Positions 32,562 through 43,125 are shown, counted from the stretch's first letter. The stretch is 64,000 nt of DNA from Calidithermus roseus (GCF_003574095.1 NZ_QWLA01000003.1:25203-89202); one strand, 5' to 3'. The notes: generated by a model not told the origin, from the letters alone. Numbers and translations: made by a program.

Positions 32562-34840
32562 GTGTTCCCCGCGCACGCGGGGATGAACCGGGCTGGTCGC
32601 ATTCCCCTTAATTCGGGAATAAGTGTTCCCCGCGCACGCGGGGATGAACCGTGTGCGAGCCACAAAAGGAGGGAGAACCAATGGTGTTCCCCGCGCACGC
32701 GGGGATGAACCGTCCGGGCGGCGGGTGGGGGGGGGTGACCACTTGTGTTCCCCGCGCACGCGGGGATGAACCGGCTTTTGGGGAATTGCTGATCAATATC
32801 CTCGAGTGTTCCCCGCGCACGCGGGGATGAACCGATGTGGATGCTCTCGAAATATTGTCGCAGCCAGTGTTCCCCGCGCACGCGGGGATGAACCGTCGAA
32901 CTAGTGGGGCCTCCAGCTCGAGCAGCGTGTTCCCCGCGCACGCGGGGATGAACCGGCTACCGGCCACCAAGGCATCGGGGGCCTGCAGTGTTCCCCGCGC
33001 ACGCGGGGATGAACCGCCCTCCGGGCGTAGCATCCCCGCAACCTTCTCGTGTTCCCCGCGCACGCGGGGATGAACCGGGGGACTGTACCTCACGGATTAT
33101 CCCAGAGTCGTGTTCCCCGCGCACGCGGGGATGAACCGAGGGGGCGGTGTACGTGGTCTCGAGCCTGGTGTGTTCCCCGCGCACGCGGGGATGAACCGAT
33201 CACCATGCGGGGCGGGGCAATGCTGCGAGGTGTTCCCCGCGCACGCGGGGATGAACCGTTCGCGAAGAACAACCTCCCCCAGAGCGTTCGTGTTCCCCGC
33301 GCACGCGGGGATGAACCGGGCACGGGCTGGCCTCAAACCCTGCCCCCGAGCGTGTTCCCCGCGCACGCGGGGATGAACCGACCCAGGCGGCGGCGGGCAA
33401 CAGCGGCACCCCCGTGTTCCCCGCGCACGCGGGGATGAACCGCTGCCCTCCGATCTACTGGCCTCCGGGGCCTGTGTTCCCCGCGCACGCGGGGATGAAC
33501 CGGTGCGGGCCGGGCGGGGGCGGCCCCTTATCCCGTGTTCCCCGCGCACGCGGGGATGAACCGCGTGCCCACAGGCCGTTATCATTCGAGCCGCTGTGTT
33601 CCCCGCGCACGCGGGGATGAACCGTACCGCGGCCAGAGTGGCATGGGGCTCGACTGTGTTCCCCGCGCACGCGGGGATGAACCGCCTGCGCGTGCACTGG
33701 AGTCGGGTGCTTCACGTGTTCCCCGCGCACGCGGGGATGAACCGAGCAGGTAGCCACCGTCCTCGAGCAGCAGCGCGTGTTCCCCGCGCACGCGGGGATG
33801 AACCTCCTCCGGCTGCAGCACCGGCTTGTAGCCGAGCGTGTTCCCCGCGCACGCGGGGATGAACCGTCGCTGTTGGCCGCCGGTCGGCGCTCGAGCGGTG
33901 TTCCCCGCGCACGCGGGGATGAACCGTCGCCGAAAAGCTGCAGGACCCCGCGGGGGAGTGTTCCCCGCGCACGCGGGGATGAACCGACAGGCACGGCGGC
34001 GGCGACCCGAGCGGCGGGGTGTTCCCCGCGCACGCGGGGATGAACCGGAAGAGGCTTTGACGGCCATTCTGTCCGACAGTGTTCCCCGCGCACGCGGGGA
34101 TGAACCGCCTGGGCGGTGCCGGGGCGGGGGAGCCCCCCAGTGTTCCCCGCGCACGCGGGGATGAACCGGCGCAAGCCAAGCGGGCGGTGGTGGCCTCGCC
34201 GTGTTCCCCGCGCACGCGGGGATGAACCGCGGGGCGGCAGCATGTACATGGGGCGCACCGAGTGTTCCCCGCGCACGCGGGGATGAACCGACGGCAGCGA
34301 ACTCGACCTGGCCCGGGTACGCGTGTTCCCCGCGCACGCGGGGATGAACCGGCGGCGCGGGTGTGGATGGTTGGGGTCTGGAAGTGTTCCCCGCGCACGC
34401 GGGGATGAACCGCCAGGCGGGCGCTCAGGCCGAACTCGGCGCGGCGTGTTCCCCGCGCACGCGGGGATGAACCACAGCGGGCGGGAGCGGCACCGCTCCC
34501 GCCTTCGTGTTCCCCGCGCACGCGGGGATGAACCGGGGAGACAAGCGGGGGCGGTGGGCTGCGTGGTGTGTTCCCCGCGCACGCGGGGATGAACCGGATT
34601 GCTGCCCTTGCCGGGCTTCCTGGAGGATGTGTTCCCCGCGCACGCGGGGATGAACCCCCCGCGATCTGACAGTTCGTTTCGACAGCTACGTGTTCCCCGC
34701 GCACGCGGGGATGAACCGTGTTGTTCTTCGCCACGTTCAACCCGGTCTTCGTGTTCCCCGCGCACGCGGGGATGAACCGACAAGCGGGATGACCGCTGGA
34801 ACTACTTCGAGGTGTTCCCCGCGCACGCGGGGATGAACCT
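32562..34840 (+). CRISPR. CRISPR array 2, type I-E: 38 repeats of 29 bp, main block
   Basis: The repeat starts GTGTTCCCCGCGCACGCGGG and ends GATGAACCG; spacers are 30-33 bases, unit about 61. Thirty-eight copies run from 32562 to 34840. The stem CCCCGC/GCGGGG fits Cas6e. Orientation follows from cas2 upstream and the E. coli-like repeat. Last-base variants occur at copies 21 (T), 32 (A), 35 (C) and 38 (T). Unlike most arrays it does not end in a trailer but runs into phage DNA and continues at 36151 and 37766. Confidence 0.98.
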
Positions 34841-35258
34841 CCATGCGCTTGGTGGCCGGGATGTTGGTCAGGGCCAGATTGATCAGTTCGACAATCCAGC
34901 CTTCCTCATTGGCGTAAAAGGCCGGGCTGAAGTAGCGATATTCCCTGGCTTGCAGCAGTTCCCGGGCCCGCTGGGTCCACTCCACCCGCACCGCCCACAG
35001 CCCGTCCTCGCGCAGCTCGAGGTCGAACCAGCCCGCCGCCGGCACCGGGCCGTTGGCCACCGGGTCCAGGGCCTGATGTTCATAGTCAATCGAAAGGCGG
35101 TTGCCGTACTCCTGCCAGGCCGCCATCACCCGTTGGCCGGCTTCCGGGTTGAAGAGGAAGAGGCCCTTGGTGGTCTCTATCGACCCGAAGGGAAAGATGC
35201 GAAACTCCCCAGGAGGGCCCTGGGGAAGCTCGAGGGTCAGCTTGTGGGGTTGGCGCAT
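34841..35258 (-). pseudogene. Mu gpI-like prohead protease, 3'-truncated by a CRISPR repeat
   Basis: The first ~139 residues are intact from an ATG at 35258 with a GGAG site. IFPFGSIETTKGLFLF, LSIDYEHQALDP, YFSPAF and INLALTNIPATKRM are hallmarks of the Mu gpI protease-scaffold family. The frame then enters repeat 38 and reads through the array without a natural end. Function as a protease is unlikely because the C-terminal part is missing. Confidence 0.8.
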
Positions 35259-35277
35259 GTGTTCTCCATCCCAAACG

Positions 35278-35300
35278 AAAAACCCCCACCGGAGTGGAGG
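35278..35300 (-). terminator. Terminator before the phage protease gene
   Basis: On the minus strand a short stem (CCAC/GTGG with flanking C-G pairs, loop TCCG) is followed by TTTTT (35282-35278). It would stop transcription from the gpF-like gene just before the protease start. Confidence 0.45.
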
Positions 35301-35378
35301 TGCAGTTTGGCTAGATTAGCGTTATGTTAGCACAAAGCGGAGCAGAGTCCAAGGGGGCATGGTATACTCATCTTGAAA

Positions 35379-35392
35379 CCCACCAAGGTGGG
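35379..35392 (-). terminator. Hairpin after the gpF-nuclease gene
   Basis: CCCACC and GGTGGG pair around a 2-base loop about 60 bases past the stop at 35450, followed on the minus strand by TTTC. A plausible weak terminator. Confidence 0.35.
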
Positions 35393-35449
35393 CCCGGGTT
35401 CCCAATACCTCGGTGCAGGACGCAGCGCCTTCCGGGAGGCGGCTGCCAG

Positions 35450-36150
35450 CTATTTAAAGCGCAAGAAGCCCTGCCGTTGGCGGTTGAAATATTTTTGGTC
35501 GCGTGTTTCAACAAACGTGTACCCTCCTACCAATACACCCTTCTGGAACTCCCCCACAAACAGTACGTTGCGCTGTCGTTCATCTTGGTAAAGCTTGACA
35601 TAGCGTAGCCTGAAAGCCACTGTTCGCCCATTTACTTTGCGCATCGGGACAAGCCAAACCTCTTCTGGATCACTCACCAAATCGGGAAGCCAGGAGAGGA
35701 AGCGCTCTCGTCCGTCAGGCTTGATGTGGCGCAAAAACGCGTCATCCAGGATAACCGTCATCCCGGTAGGATCCTGCACATATAGCGGCAGCCCCCCCCA
35801 AGCGGTTTCAAGGGCCTTTCTAAACTTCTCCCCAGCTTCCTTAACCGTAGGGAGCAATGGCGCGGGAGCGGGGTGAGCAGGTAGGCGCTCTGGACGGCCA
35901 TAGCTCCGCCAGTTAGGAGGTGATCCGAGGAAAGCCGGCTCCCACTGGTCGGGTAGGGTTTGCGCGGTAACCCCACGAGCATAAGCCCGGCCCCATTCAC
36001 TGGCGTCAGGGCTCAACCCGAATCCCTCCCTGGGCGGCTCCTCGGGCAGGCGCTCAGCAATCCCCCGCTGCTCAGCCTCGAGCTCGGTCAGGGCCCGCAC
36101 CCCCGAGCGGCAGTTAAAGTGCAGCGGCGGCCAGTTGCGCTCCCACCAGG
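35450..36150 (-). pseudogene. Mu gpF-like head protein end with PBECR-type nuclease domain
   Basis: About 233 residues remain. The left part, WWERNWPPLHFNCRSGV, is the end of the phage head-morphogenesis domain. After a linker the last ~130 residues (VKEAGEKFRKALETAWGG, VILDDAFLRHIK, a conserved R-rich strand set and YFNRQRQGFLRFK) fit the phage-encoded barnase/EndoU/colicin/RelE-like nuclease group (PBECR) as I recall it. The 5' end is cut at repeat 39, so no native start exists. The frame is open through the repeat, so read-through expression cannot be ruled out. Confidence 0.65.
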
Positions 36151-36236
36151 GTGTTCCCCGCGCACGCGGGGATGAACCGGTTCCTGCGGCGAGGGAGCCG
36201 GAGCCCCACTGCGTGTTCCCCGCGCACGCGGGGATG
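36151..36236 (+). CRISPR. CRISPR array 2, island of two repeats between phage segments
   Basis: A perfect repeat at 36151-36179, a 33-base spacer, and a copy at 36213-36236 that keeps the first 24 bases but lacks the final AACCG. The second copy joins phage segment B directly. Confidence 0.95.
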
Positions 36237-37174
36237 GGCTGGCCATCACATTGCAGCAGGAGTACGGCGCGACTTATTTCTCGGCTGAGCGCCTGGTGCG
36301 CACGCTGTACAACTCGGGGGCCAACCGGGCTCAGTTTGAGGCGCTCAAGGCCGCAGGCTATACCCACAAGCGCTGGCTGGCGGCGCGGGACTCGAGGGTG
36401 CGCACCGCCAGTAAGGGCCATTGCTTCGACCACCGCCGTATGGAGGGGGTGACGGTGCCCTTAGAACAGCCCTTCGTCACCCCGGCGGGCTCGAGGCTGA
36501 TGTACCCCGGTGACCGCAGCCTGGGTGCGCCGGCGGGGGAGGTGGTGAACTGTCGGTGTACGATCATCGGAGTCATGGTAGAGCAGGAACAGCTGACCGG
36601 GCAGCTTGAGTATGAGCGCCCCAAAGCGGGAGTGCATTTCAGCCGGTGGAGAGCCACCTCAGAAGCCAACCACAGAACGATCCTGCGCGGCCTGAGCCGG
36701 GCCGGACTACTCAACTGGCTGAAGGACAATCCCCTCGGGGAAATCCGGGTCGTGCAGAGTCTCTATGACGAGTCCGGTCCGTTCCACGGGGTCTATAACC
36801 CGGCTGACGCGAGCATTCGGCTCAGCCTCGAGCGCCCTGACATTGGCCAGCAACCGGCCTGGGGTGAACTTAACACCGTCTCCGCAATTGCGGACAACCC
36901 CAACGCCGCGGCACAGATCTCCCTAGTCCACGAGACCGGCCATCACATCTTGACCGTGTTGGGGCGGCAGATGGGGTCCGCGCTCGAGGACAAAATCCGG
37001 AAGGCTTGGAACCAGGCTAATTATGTTTCGGGTCGGGCGAGCGTGAACTGGAAGGAGTACTTCTGCGAGACGCACTGCGCGTACGTCTACTTGCGGGATG
37101 AACTGCAGGTGAAAGACCCCCTGGGGTATAATCTGATCAGGGAGATCCGCCGGATGATCGGCACGGGGGACTGA
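36237..37174 (+). pseudogene. Phage head-morphogenesis protein end with HExxH metallopeptidase domain
   Basis: About 312 residues remain, the 5' end being cut at the truncated repeat; the first usable start is a TTG at 36251. LVRTLYNSGANRAQFE, a WLAARDSRVR stretch and GAPAGEVVNCRC are the gpF/gp7-type head-morphogenesis core. The C-terminal ~170 residues carry LVHETGHHIL, a zinc-metallopeptidase HExxH site, and an EYFCET helix that could give the third ligand. Phage structural proteins with such fused domains are known as polyvalent proteins, thought to act on the host at infection. Confidence 0.65.
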
Positions 37175-37175
37175 C

Positions 37176-37394
37176 ATGGCTGCTACGCTGACCAAAATCG
37201 ATTGGGTCCGGATGCGCCAGCTTGCCGCAGAGGTTGAGCAGCTCAAGGCCTCGGGTCGATGGACGCTAACCGAGTACCGTCGGATCAACCGCGAAGCTGT
37301 GGCCGCAGGTGGCGACGCTCCCGGCGCTCGTGATTGGCTGCTACAAGAAGCGGACCCTGCCTGGCGCGACCAGTTAGTGCAGGCTGTGCTCTAG
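37176..37394 (+). CDS. Small phage protein after the metallopeptidase
   Basis: The protein has 72 residues and no recognised family. It is helical and charged (LTKIDWVRMRQLAAEVEQL). The ATG is 1 base after the preceding TGA, so it is coupled to the metallopeptidase gene. It could be a chaperone, partner or inhibitor of that domain; position is the only evidence. Confidence 0.55.
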   Translation: MAATLTKIDWVRMRQLAAEVEQLKASGRWTLTEYRRINREAVAAGGDAPGARDWLLQEADPAWRDQLVQAVL

Positions 37395-37408
37395 TCTGAG
37401 ATAGACAT

Positions 37409-37446
37409 CCCCTCGGGGAACGCCGCAAGGCACTCGAGGGGGTTTT
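37409..37446 (+). terminator. Terminator after the small phage gene
   Basis: CCCCTCG (37409-37415) pairs with CGAGGGG (37435-37441), followed by GTTTTCG. A usable intrinsic terminator, in the place equivalent to the terminators in segment A. Confidence 0.55.
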
Positions 37447-37448
37447 CG

Positions 37449-37697
37449 TTGCACTTCCGCAGCTCTCGTAATAGCCAACCCAAGCGCCGCGTCCCGCTGC
37501 AACTCCGACAGGTGCGCCCCGGCGTGGTCGTGGTGCAAGCCAGCAACGACACGGTTGTGGATGAGTACGGGACCTCGATCACCGTCGAGGCCCTGATGCG
37601 CGACTGGCTGCCGGGGTTCTGGACTCATCGCACCATCAGCTTGCAACACAACCTGCCCGAGCTGCGCGGCATCCGGGGTAAGCCCTTCGTAGGCTGA
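37449..37697 (+). pseudogene. Start of a prohead-protease-like (XkdF-type) gene
   Basis: About 82 residues. The stretch VVQASNDTVVDEYGTSITVEAL followed by HRTISLQHNLPELRG (quoted in part) resembles the N-terminal core of phage XkdF-like serine proteases. The frame closes at 37697, well short of a full protease. It parallels the truncated gpI gene in segment A. Confidence 0.45.
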
Positions 37698-37765
37698 GGC
37701 CCTGTGGGTAGGCTTCGTTCAAGGGGCTCAAGTGCCAAATTGGCGTGAGCGTAGTGACAGCCAGC

Positions 37766-37800
37766 ATGTACCCCGCATGCACGGGCGCGGGGATGAACCG
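37766..37800 (+). repeat. Degenerate last repeat of array 2
   Basis: TGTACCCCGC, an extra ~6 bases, then GCGCGGGGATGAACCG. It matches both halves of the array 2 repeat with an insertion in the loop. It likely marks the original trailer end, showing that both phage segments lie inside the old array. Confidence 0.7.
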
Positions 37801-37831
37801 CTTTAGAGGCAGGGGTAGCCTTGAGAGAAAA

Positions 37832-37864
37832 GGGAGGAATGCCGTTTTGCTCAGCATTCCTCCC
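37832..37864 (-). terminator. Terminator of tRNA-Pro
   Basis: Perfect 11-base arms GGGAGGAATGC and GCATTCCTCCC with an 11-base loop, followed on the minus strand by CTTTTCTCTC. It begins 5 bases after the tRNA CCA end. Confidence 0.85.
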
Positions 37865-37868
37865 ATAT

Positions 37869-37945
37869 TGGTCGGGGTGGCGGGATTTGAACCCACGACC
37901 ACACGCACCCCAAGCGTGTGCGCTACCAGGCTGCGCTACACCCCG
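37869..37945 (-). tRNA. tRNA-Pro (anticodon GGG), CCA encoded
   Basis: The minus strand folds as a tRNA: acceptor CGGGGTG/CACCCCG, anticodon arm CACGC-TTGGGGT-GCGTG giving anticodon GGG, and T-arm GTGGGTTCAAATCCCGC. The discriminator A is followed by an encoded CCA (37871-37869). It reads proline codon CCC/CCT. It lies just beyond the last CRISPR repeat. Confidence 0.97.
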
Positions 37946-37988
37946 ATTTCCTTTTACGCGGCAGCCTCGTGCTTACCGCGCGCCCCAT

Positions 37989-38017
37989 AGTTTAGCGACA
38001 AGCCTCGAGGCCGTCAA
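37989..38017 (-). promoter_or_regulatory. Promoter of tRNA-Pro
   Basis: TTGACG (38017-38012) and TAAACT (37994-37989) are separated by 17 bases on the minus strand, a near-consensus promoter about 44 bases upstream of the tRNA 5' end. Confidence 0.75.
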
Positions 38018-38077
38018 CCTTGCCACCGGCGCAGGGGTGGGGAATGCCCTCTGGCTGAGCTGTTTGGCCCTCTACCC

Positions 38078-38107
38078 TTGACCTGGGCCTGCGGTTGCCC
38101 CCATACT
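38078..38107 (+). promoter_or_regulatory. Promoter of the RNA helicase gene
   Basis: TTGACC (38078-38083) and CATACT (38102-38107) with an 18-base spacer. A start near 38114 would give a leader of about 100 bases, long for this genome and containing the hairpin at 38172. Confidence 0.55.
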
Positions 38108-38171
38108 GCTAGGGTTGGCCCCAAAGGCCAGAGGCTCGATAGCTGCATTTCCCCTCGATGGTTGAGAAAAA

Positions 38172-38205
38172 CTTTCCGGGTGTGTGCGGTAGAGAGCCCG
38201 GAAAG
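38172..38205 (+). promoter_or_regulatory. Hairpin in the helicase 5' leader over the ribosome site
   Basis: CTTTCCGGG and CCCGGAAAG are perfect 9-base arms around a 16-base loop. The right arm ends in the GAAAG that begins the GGAAAGGA ribosome site, 12 bases before the ATG. Folding could hide the site, giving temperature or self control by the helicase. Confidence 0.5.
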
Positions 38206-38217
38206 GATTAGGTACAG

Positions 38218-39807
38218 ATGGAGTTTTCTGCTTTCCCCCTCAAGGCTGAGGTGCTTGCCGCGCTGCAAGCCAAAGGTTTTTCCACCCCCACCCCCATCCA
38301 GGCGGCGGCCTTGCCGCTGGCCCTCGAGGGCCGCGACATCCTGGGACAGGCCCGCACCGGCACTGGCAAGACGCTGGCTTTCGCCCTGCCCATTGCCAAC
38401 CGCCTCGAGCCCTCGCGCGAGCGGGGCCGCTCGCCGCGGGCCTTCGTGCTCACCCCCACCCGCGAGCTGGCCCTGCAGGTGGCGAAGGAGCTGGAGTGGG
38501 TGGCGAGCGATCTGGTGGTGGTGAGCGTCTACGGCGGCACCGGCTACGGCAAGCAGGCCGAAGCCCTCAAGCGCGGCTGCGACGTGGTGGTGGCCACACC
38601 GGGCCGGGCTATTGATTACCTCGAGCAGGGCATCCTTGACCTGTCCAAAGTCGAGATCGCCGTGCTGGACGAGGCCGACGAGATGCTCTCGATGGGCTTC
38701 GAGGAGGACGTGGAGAAGCTCTTGCAGCACACCCCCGAGGAGCGCCAGACCCTGCTCTTCTCGGCCACCGTGCCCGCCTGGGCTAAGCGCCTGGCCGATC
38801 GCTACCTGAAGAACTTCGTTCACGTCAACGTGATCAAGGACGAGCGGGTGAGCTACGAGGAGCTGGCCCTTCAGGCTCCCCTCCAGACCCGCCTCTCCAC
38901 CCTGGCCGACCTGCTCTACGCCTATGCCCCCGAGCGTTCGATCGTCTTCACCCGCACCAAGGCCGAGGCCGACGAGGTGGCACTAGGTCTGCAGGGGCGT
39001 GCCCTGGCGGCGGCGGCCATCCACGGCGACATGAGCCAGCGCGAGCGCGAGCTGGTGATGGGTCGCTTCCGCAGCGGGCAGGACACCATACTGGTGGCGA
39101 CCGATGTGGCCGCGCGCGGCCTGGATATCCCCGAGGTGGACCTGGTGGTGCACTACCGCCTGCCCGAGCAGACCGAGTCCTACCAGCACCGCTCGGGCCG
39201 CACGGGCCGGGCCGGGCGTTCGGGAAGGGTGATCGCCCTCTACGGGCCCCGCGAGCGCCGGGAGCTGGAGCAACTCGAGCGCGAGGTGGGCCGCCGGTTC
39301 CGCCGCATCAACCCTCCCACGCCCGAGGAGGTGATGGAGGCCAAGTGGAAGGGCTTGCTGCACCGCCTGAGCGGTCAGCCTGCCGCCGACCGGGCCCTGT
39401 GGCGTGAGTACGCTGCCCGGCTGGTGGCGGAGGGGGAACTCGAGGCGGTGGCCGGGATGCTGGCGCTGCTTTTGGGTGGTGCGCCCGCGCCCAGGAGCCT
39501 GATCACCGGGGAAGAGGGGCTGGTCACGGTCAAGCTGACCGGGGGGCGCCTGTCGGTCCCCCGTGTGGTGGCCGTGCTCAAGAAGGCCGGTGCCGGGCGC
39601 ATCGGGCGCATTCTGCTCACCGAGAGTGCCGCCTACCTCGATTTACAGAGTGACGAACTCGAGGCCATCCAGTCGAAACTCACCGAGTTCCACCTCAGCC
39701 GTGCGCACGACATACCTGCCGAGGCGGGTGCGGGCCAGCGCGAGGAGAGGCCCCGCGGCTCCCGTCCTTCCGAGAGCCGCGAGCGCCGTCGCCCGGTAGC
39801 CCGCTGA
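38218..39807 (+). CDS. hera: DEAD-box RNA helicase, Hera type
   Basis: The protein has 529 residues. It opens EFSAFPLKAEVLAALQAKG with TPTPIQAAALPLALEGRD, closely like Thermus Hera as I remember it. Motif I ARTGTGKT (45-52), motif II DEAD (151-154), SAT, and HRSGRTGRAGR are intact. After the helicase core come a dimerisation segment (about 370-425) and a C-terminal RNA-binding domain, then a basic tail (REERPRGSRP). Hera remodels structured RNA such as rRNA and RNase P RNA. Expression may be controlled by the leader hairpin. Confidence 0.93.
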   Translation: MEFSAFPLKAEVLAALQAKGFSTPTPIQAAALPLALEGRDILGQARTGTGKTLAFALPIANRLEPSRERGRSPRAFVLTPTRELALQVAKELEWVASDLVVVSVYGGTGYGKQAEALKRGCDVVVATPGRAIDYLEQGILDLSKVEIAVLDEADEMLSMGFEEDVEKLLQHTPEERQTLLFSATVPAWAKRLADRYLKNFVHVNVIKDERVSYEELALQAPLQTRLSTLADLLYAYAPERSIVFTRTKAEADEVALGLQGRALAAAAIHGDMSQRERELVMGRFRSGQDTILVATDVAARGLDIPEVDLVVHYRLPEQTESYQHRSGRTGRAGRSGRVIALYGPRERRELEQLEREVGRRFRRINPPTPEEVMEAKWKGLLHRLSGQPAADRALWREYAARLVAEGELEAVAGMLALLLGGAPAPRSLITGEEGLVTVKLTGGRLSVPRVVAVLKKAGAGRIGRILLTESAAYLDLQSDELEAIQSKLTEFHLSRAHDIPAEAGAGQREERPRGSRPSESRERRRPVAR

Positions 39808-39913
39808 AATTGAAACCCAGCCCCCCACCCCGCGCGTATCTTCGGACGTGCGGGGATTTCGGCGTTGCCCGTCCGGTCGCTTGCGTGTTATGGTCCCGCA
39901 AGGAGAGCCAGCC

Positions 39914-40651
39914 GTGAAGAAGCTTCTGCTGGTGCTATGGGCTGTTTTCGCCTTGCCCCCGGCTTTGGCCCAGGGGTTTTCCCTGGCGCTGCGCCTGGAG
40001 AACCGCCCATTGCTGGAAGACTGGGAAATCGCCCTGCAGGGAACTTACAGCCTCGAGTTGCAACCGGAGCTGACGGTGGGGTTGCGGGGTTACGCCAATG
40101 TGGCTTCTGTCCAGGGCTCCGGCGGTCCAGGACCTGGGGTGCCGGGGGAGGGGAGGGGCAGGGGCAGGCCCGAGGACCGCGGAGCTGTGGTGGGTTTGGG
40201 CCTCAGCCCCTATCTCGAGTATGCCCGGAGGCTGCTGGACGATCCGGCGCTGCAACTCGGCGCTTACGCGGGGGCGCGGGCCGATCTGAGCCTGTCATTG
40301 CCCGGATACGCCTTCGGCTTCGACATCGCCCCTTACGCCGGGGTGGACCTGGGCTGGCTGCTGGATGAGGACTGGGAGCTGATCTCCAACCTCGAGGCCC
40401 GGTTCTACCTCGTACCGCCGGGGCCCTACCTCTCCAGCTACCTCGAGTTTGACTTTTACGGCTTCCAACCGGCCACGCTGTACGGGGGCTACAGCTTTTA
40501 CCTCGACGCGCCCCTCTCAGGCAGTCCCAGCTTGGGGCAGGGGCCGTACCTGGGGGTGTTTTATCCCCTGCTCGAGGGCCTGAGCGCTCAGGGCGAGGTG
40601 GGGGCTGACGGGGCCTGGTACGCCTTCGTCCGCTTGCGGCTGCGGTTTTAA
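39914..40651 (+). CDS. Secreted, probably outer-membrane protein
   Basis: The protein has 245 residues from a GTG at 39914 with AGGAGAG upstream. Residues 1-20 form a signal peptide (LLLVLWAVFALPPALAQG). The rest consists of alternating strands (ELTVGLRGYANVAS, SLSLPGYAFGFDIAPYAGVDLGW) and it ends in phenylalanine, as expected for a small beta-barrel. A glycine-arginine-rich loop lies near residue 85. The family is not recognised. Its stop overlaps that of the convergent gene. Confidence 0.7.
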   Translation: MKKLLLVLWAVFALPPALAQGFSLALRLENRPLLEDWEIALQGTYSLELQPELTVGLRGYANVASVQGSGGPGPGVPGEGRGRGRPEDRGAVVGLGLSPYLEYARRLLDDPALQLGAYAGARADLSLSLPGYAFGFDIAPYAGVDLGWLLDEDWELISNLEARFYLVPPGPYLSSYLEFDFYGFQPATLYGGYSFYLDAPLSGSPSLGQGPYLGVFYPLLEGLSAQGEVGADGAWYAFVRLRLRF

Positions 40652-40950
40652 GCCCTCGAGGGTCTGCGGCTCTGGACGATCAGCCACAGGCCGAAGGCCA
40701 CCAACAGGATGGGCAGGGCGTACTTGAGCGCGAAGCCCAGCACCGCCAGCAGCCCGCCCACCAGCGAGCCCAGTATCCCCAGCATCAGCACCAGCGCCCC
40801 CAGCACCAGCACCACCGGCAGCACCGCCGCCCCCGCGATCAGGGCGATGGGTAGGGCCAGGACGGCGAGAGCCAGGCCGATCACCGGCCCCAGCAGCCCG
40901 GCGGCCAGCAGCACGCCGAGAGCCAGTAGAATCCACCCGAATGCCTTCAT
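40648..40950 (-). CDS. Small multi-helix membrane protein
   Basis: The protein has 100 residues, almost all hydrophobic (WILLALGVLLAAGLLGPVIG and repeats of L, A, G, V), three or four helices, with a short basic end QSRRPSRA. The function is not recognised. TACCGT ends 6 bases before the ATG, a leaderless-type promoter. Confidence 0.7.
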   Translation of the reverse strand: MKAFGWILLALGVLLAAGLLGPVIGLALAVLALPIALIAGAAVLPVVLVLGALVLMLGILGSLVGGLLAVLGFALKYALPILLVAFGLWLIVQSRRPSRA

Positions 40951-40998
40951 GCCTTCACGGTAGCGTGTGGGGTGCGAAGTCTGGTGATTGGGCTTACC

Positions 40999-41021
40999 TT
41001 TGGGGGTTCGGTTACCCCAAA
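40999..41021. terminator. Hairpin downstream of ftsH
   Basis: TTTGGGG and CCCCAAA pair around a 9-base loop, 55 bases past the ftsH stop. No T-run follows, so a terminator role is uncertain. Confidence 0.3.
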
Positions 41022-41076
41022 ACCGGCCTGGGCGAGCACCCGCCAGCAGAAGTCAGCGTTTGGCCTTCGGCATCCC

Positions 41077-42957
<1,881 letters not shown>

Positions 42958-43125
42958 CTAGGGTCCTCTCTCCTCTAGTGTTTATAGGGTACATCGCCTC
43001 AGGGGGGCAAAGGTAGCCAAACACACCCAAAATGCCTTCTGGAGGGTTGAGCTTGAATTCATGTTGCTGTCAGGCGCTCGTCACCAACCGTGAGCCACGA
43101 GTCAACCGGGCCACTGCTCGAGGCG

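Larger units (their letters stand above)
34841..36150 (-). mobile_element. Phage segment A, lying between two CRISPR repeats
   Basis: The 1310 bases between repeat 38 and repeat 39 are not spacers. On the minus strand they read, in phage order, the 3' part of a Mu gpF-like head gene with a nuclease-type tail, terminators, and the 5' part of a Mu gpI-like protease gene. Both genes are cut exactly at the flanking repeats. F preceding I is the order in Mu-like phages. No transposon ends or integrase are seen. Confidence 0.8.
36237..37765 (+). mobile_element. Phage segment B, second insertion in array 2
   Basis: About 1.5 kb on the opposite strand to segment A. It reads a 5'-truncated head-morphogenesis gene with a metallopeptidase tail, a 72-residue gene, a terminator and the start of a prohead-protease-like gene, the same phage order as segment A. 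It ends before the degenerate final repeat at 37766. The exact right border, between 37697 and 37765, is unclear. Confidence 0.75.

Noticed and set aside
32608..34783. Open frames through CRISPR array 2, up to 442 codons
   Set aside because: Repeat translation (SSPRARGT and similar), no ribosome sites.
35324..35608. Plus-strand frames inside phage segment A
   Set aside because: They lie over the terminators and the end of the gpF-nuclease gene and give no plausible protein.
34841..37765. Idea that the phage DNA is a resident Mu-like prophage inserted into the array
   Set aside because: No transposase, end sequences or target duplication is seen, and both segments begin and end inside structural genes at repeat borders.
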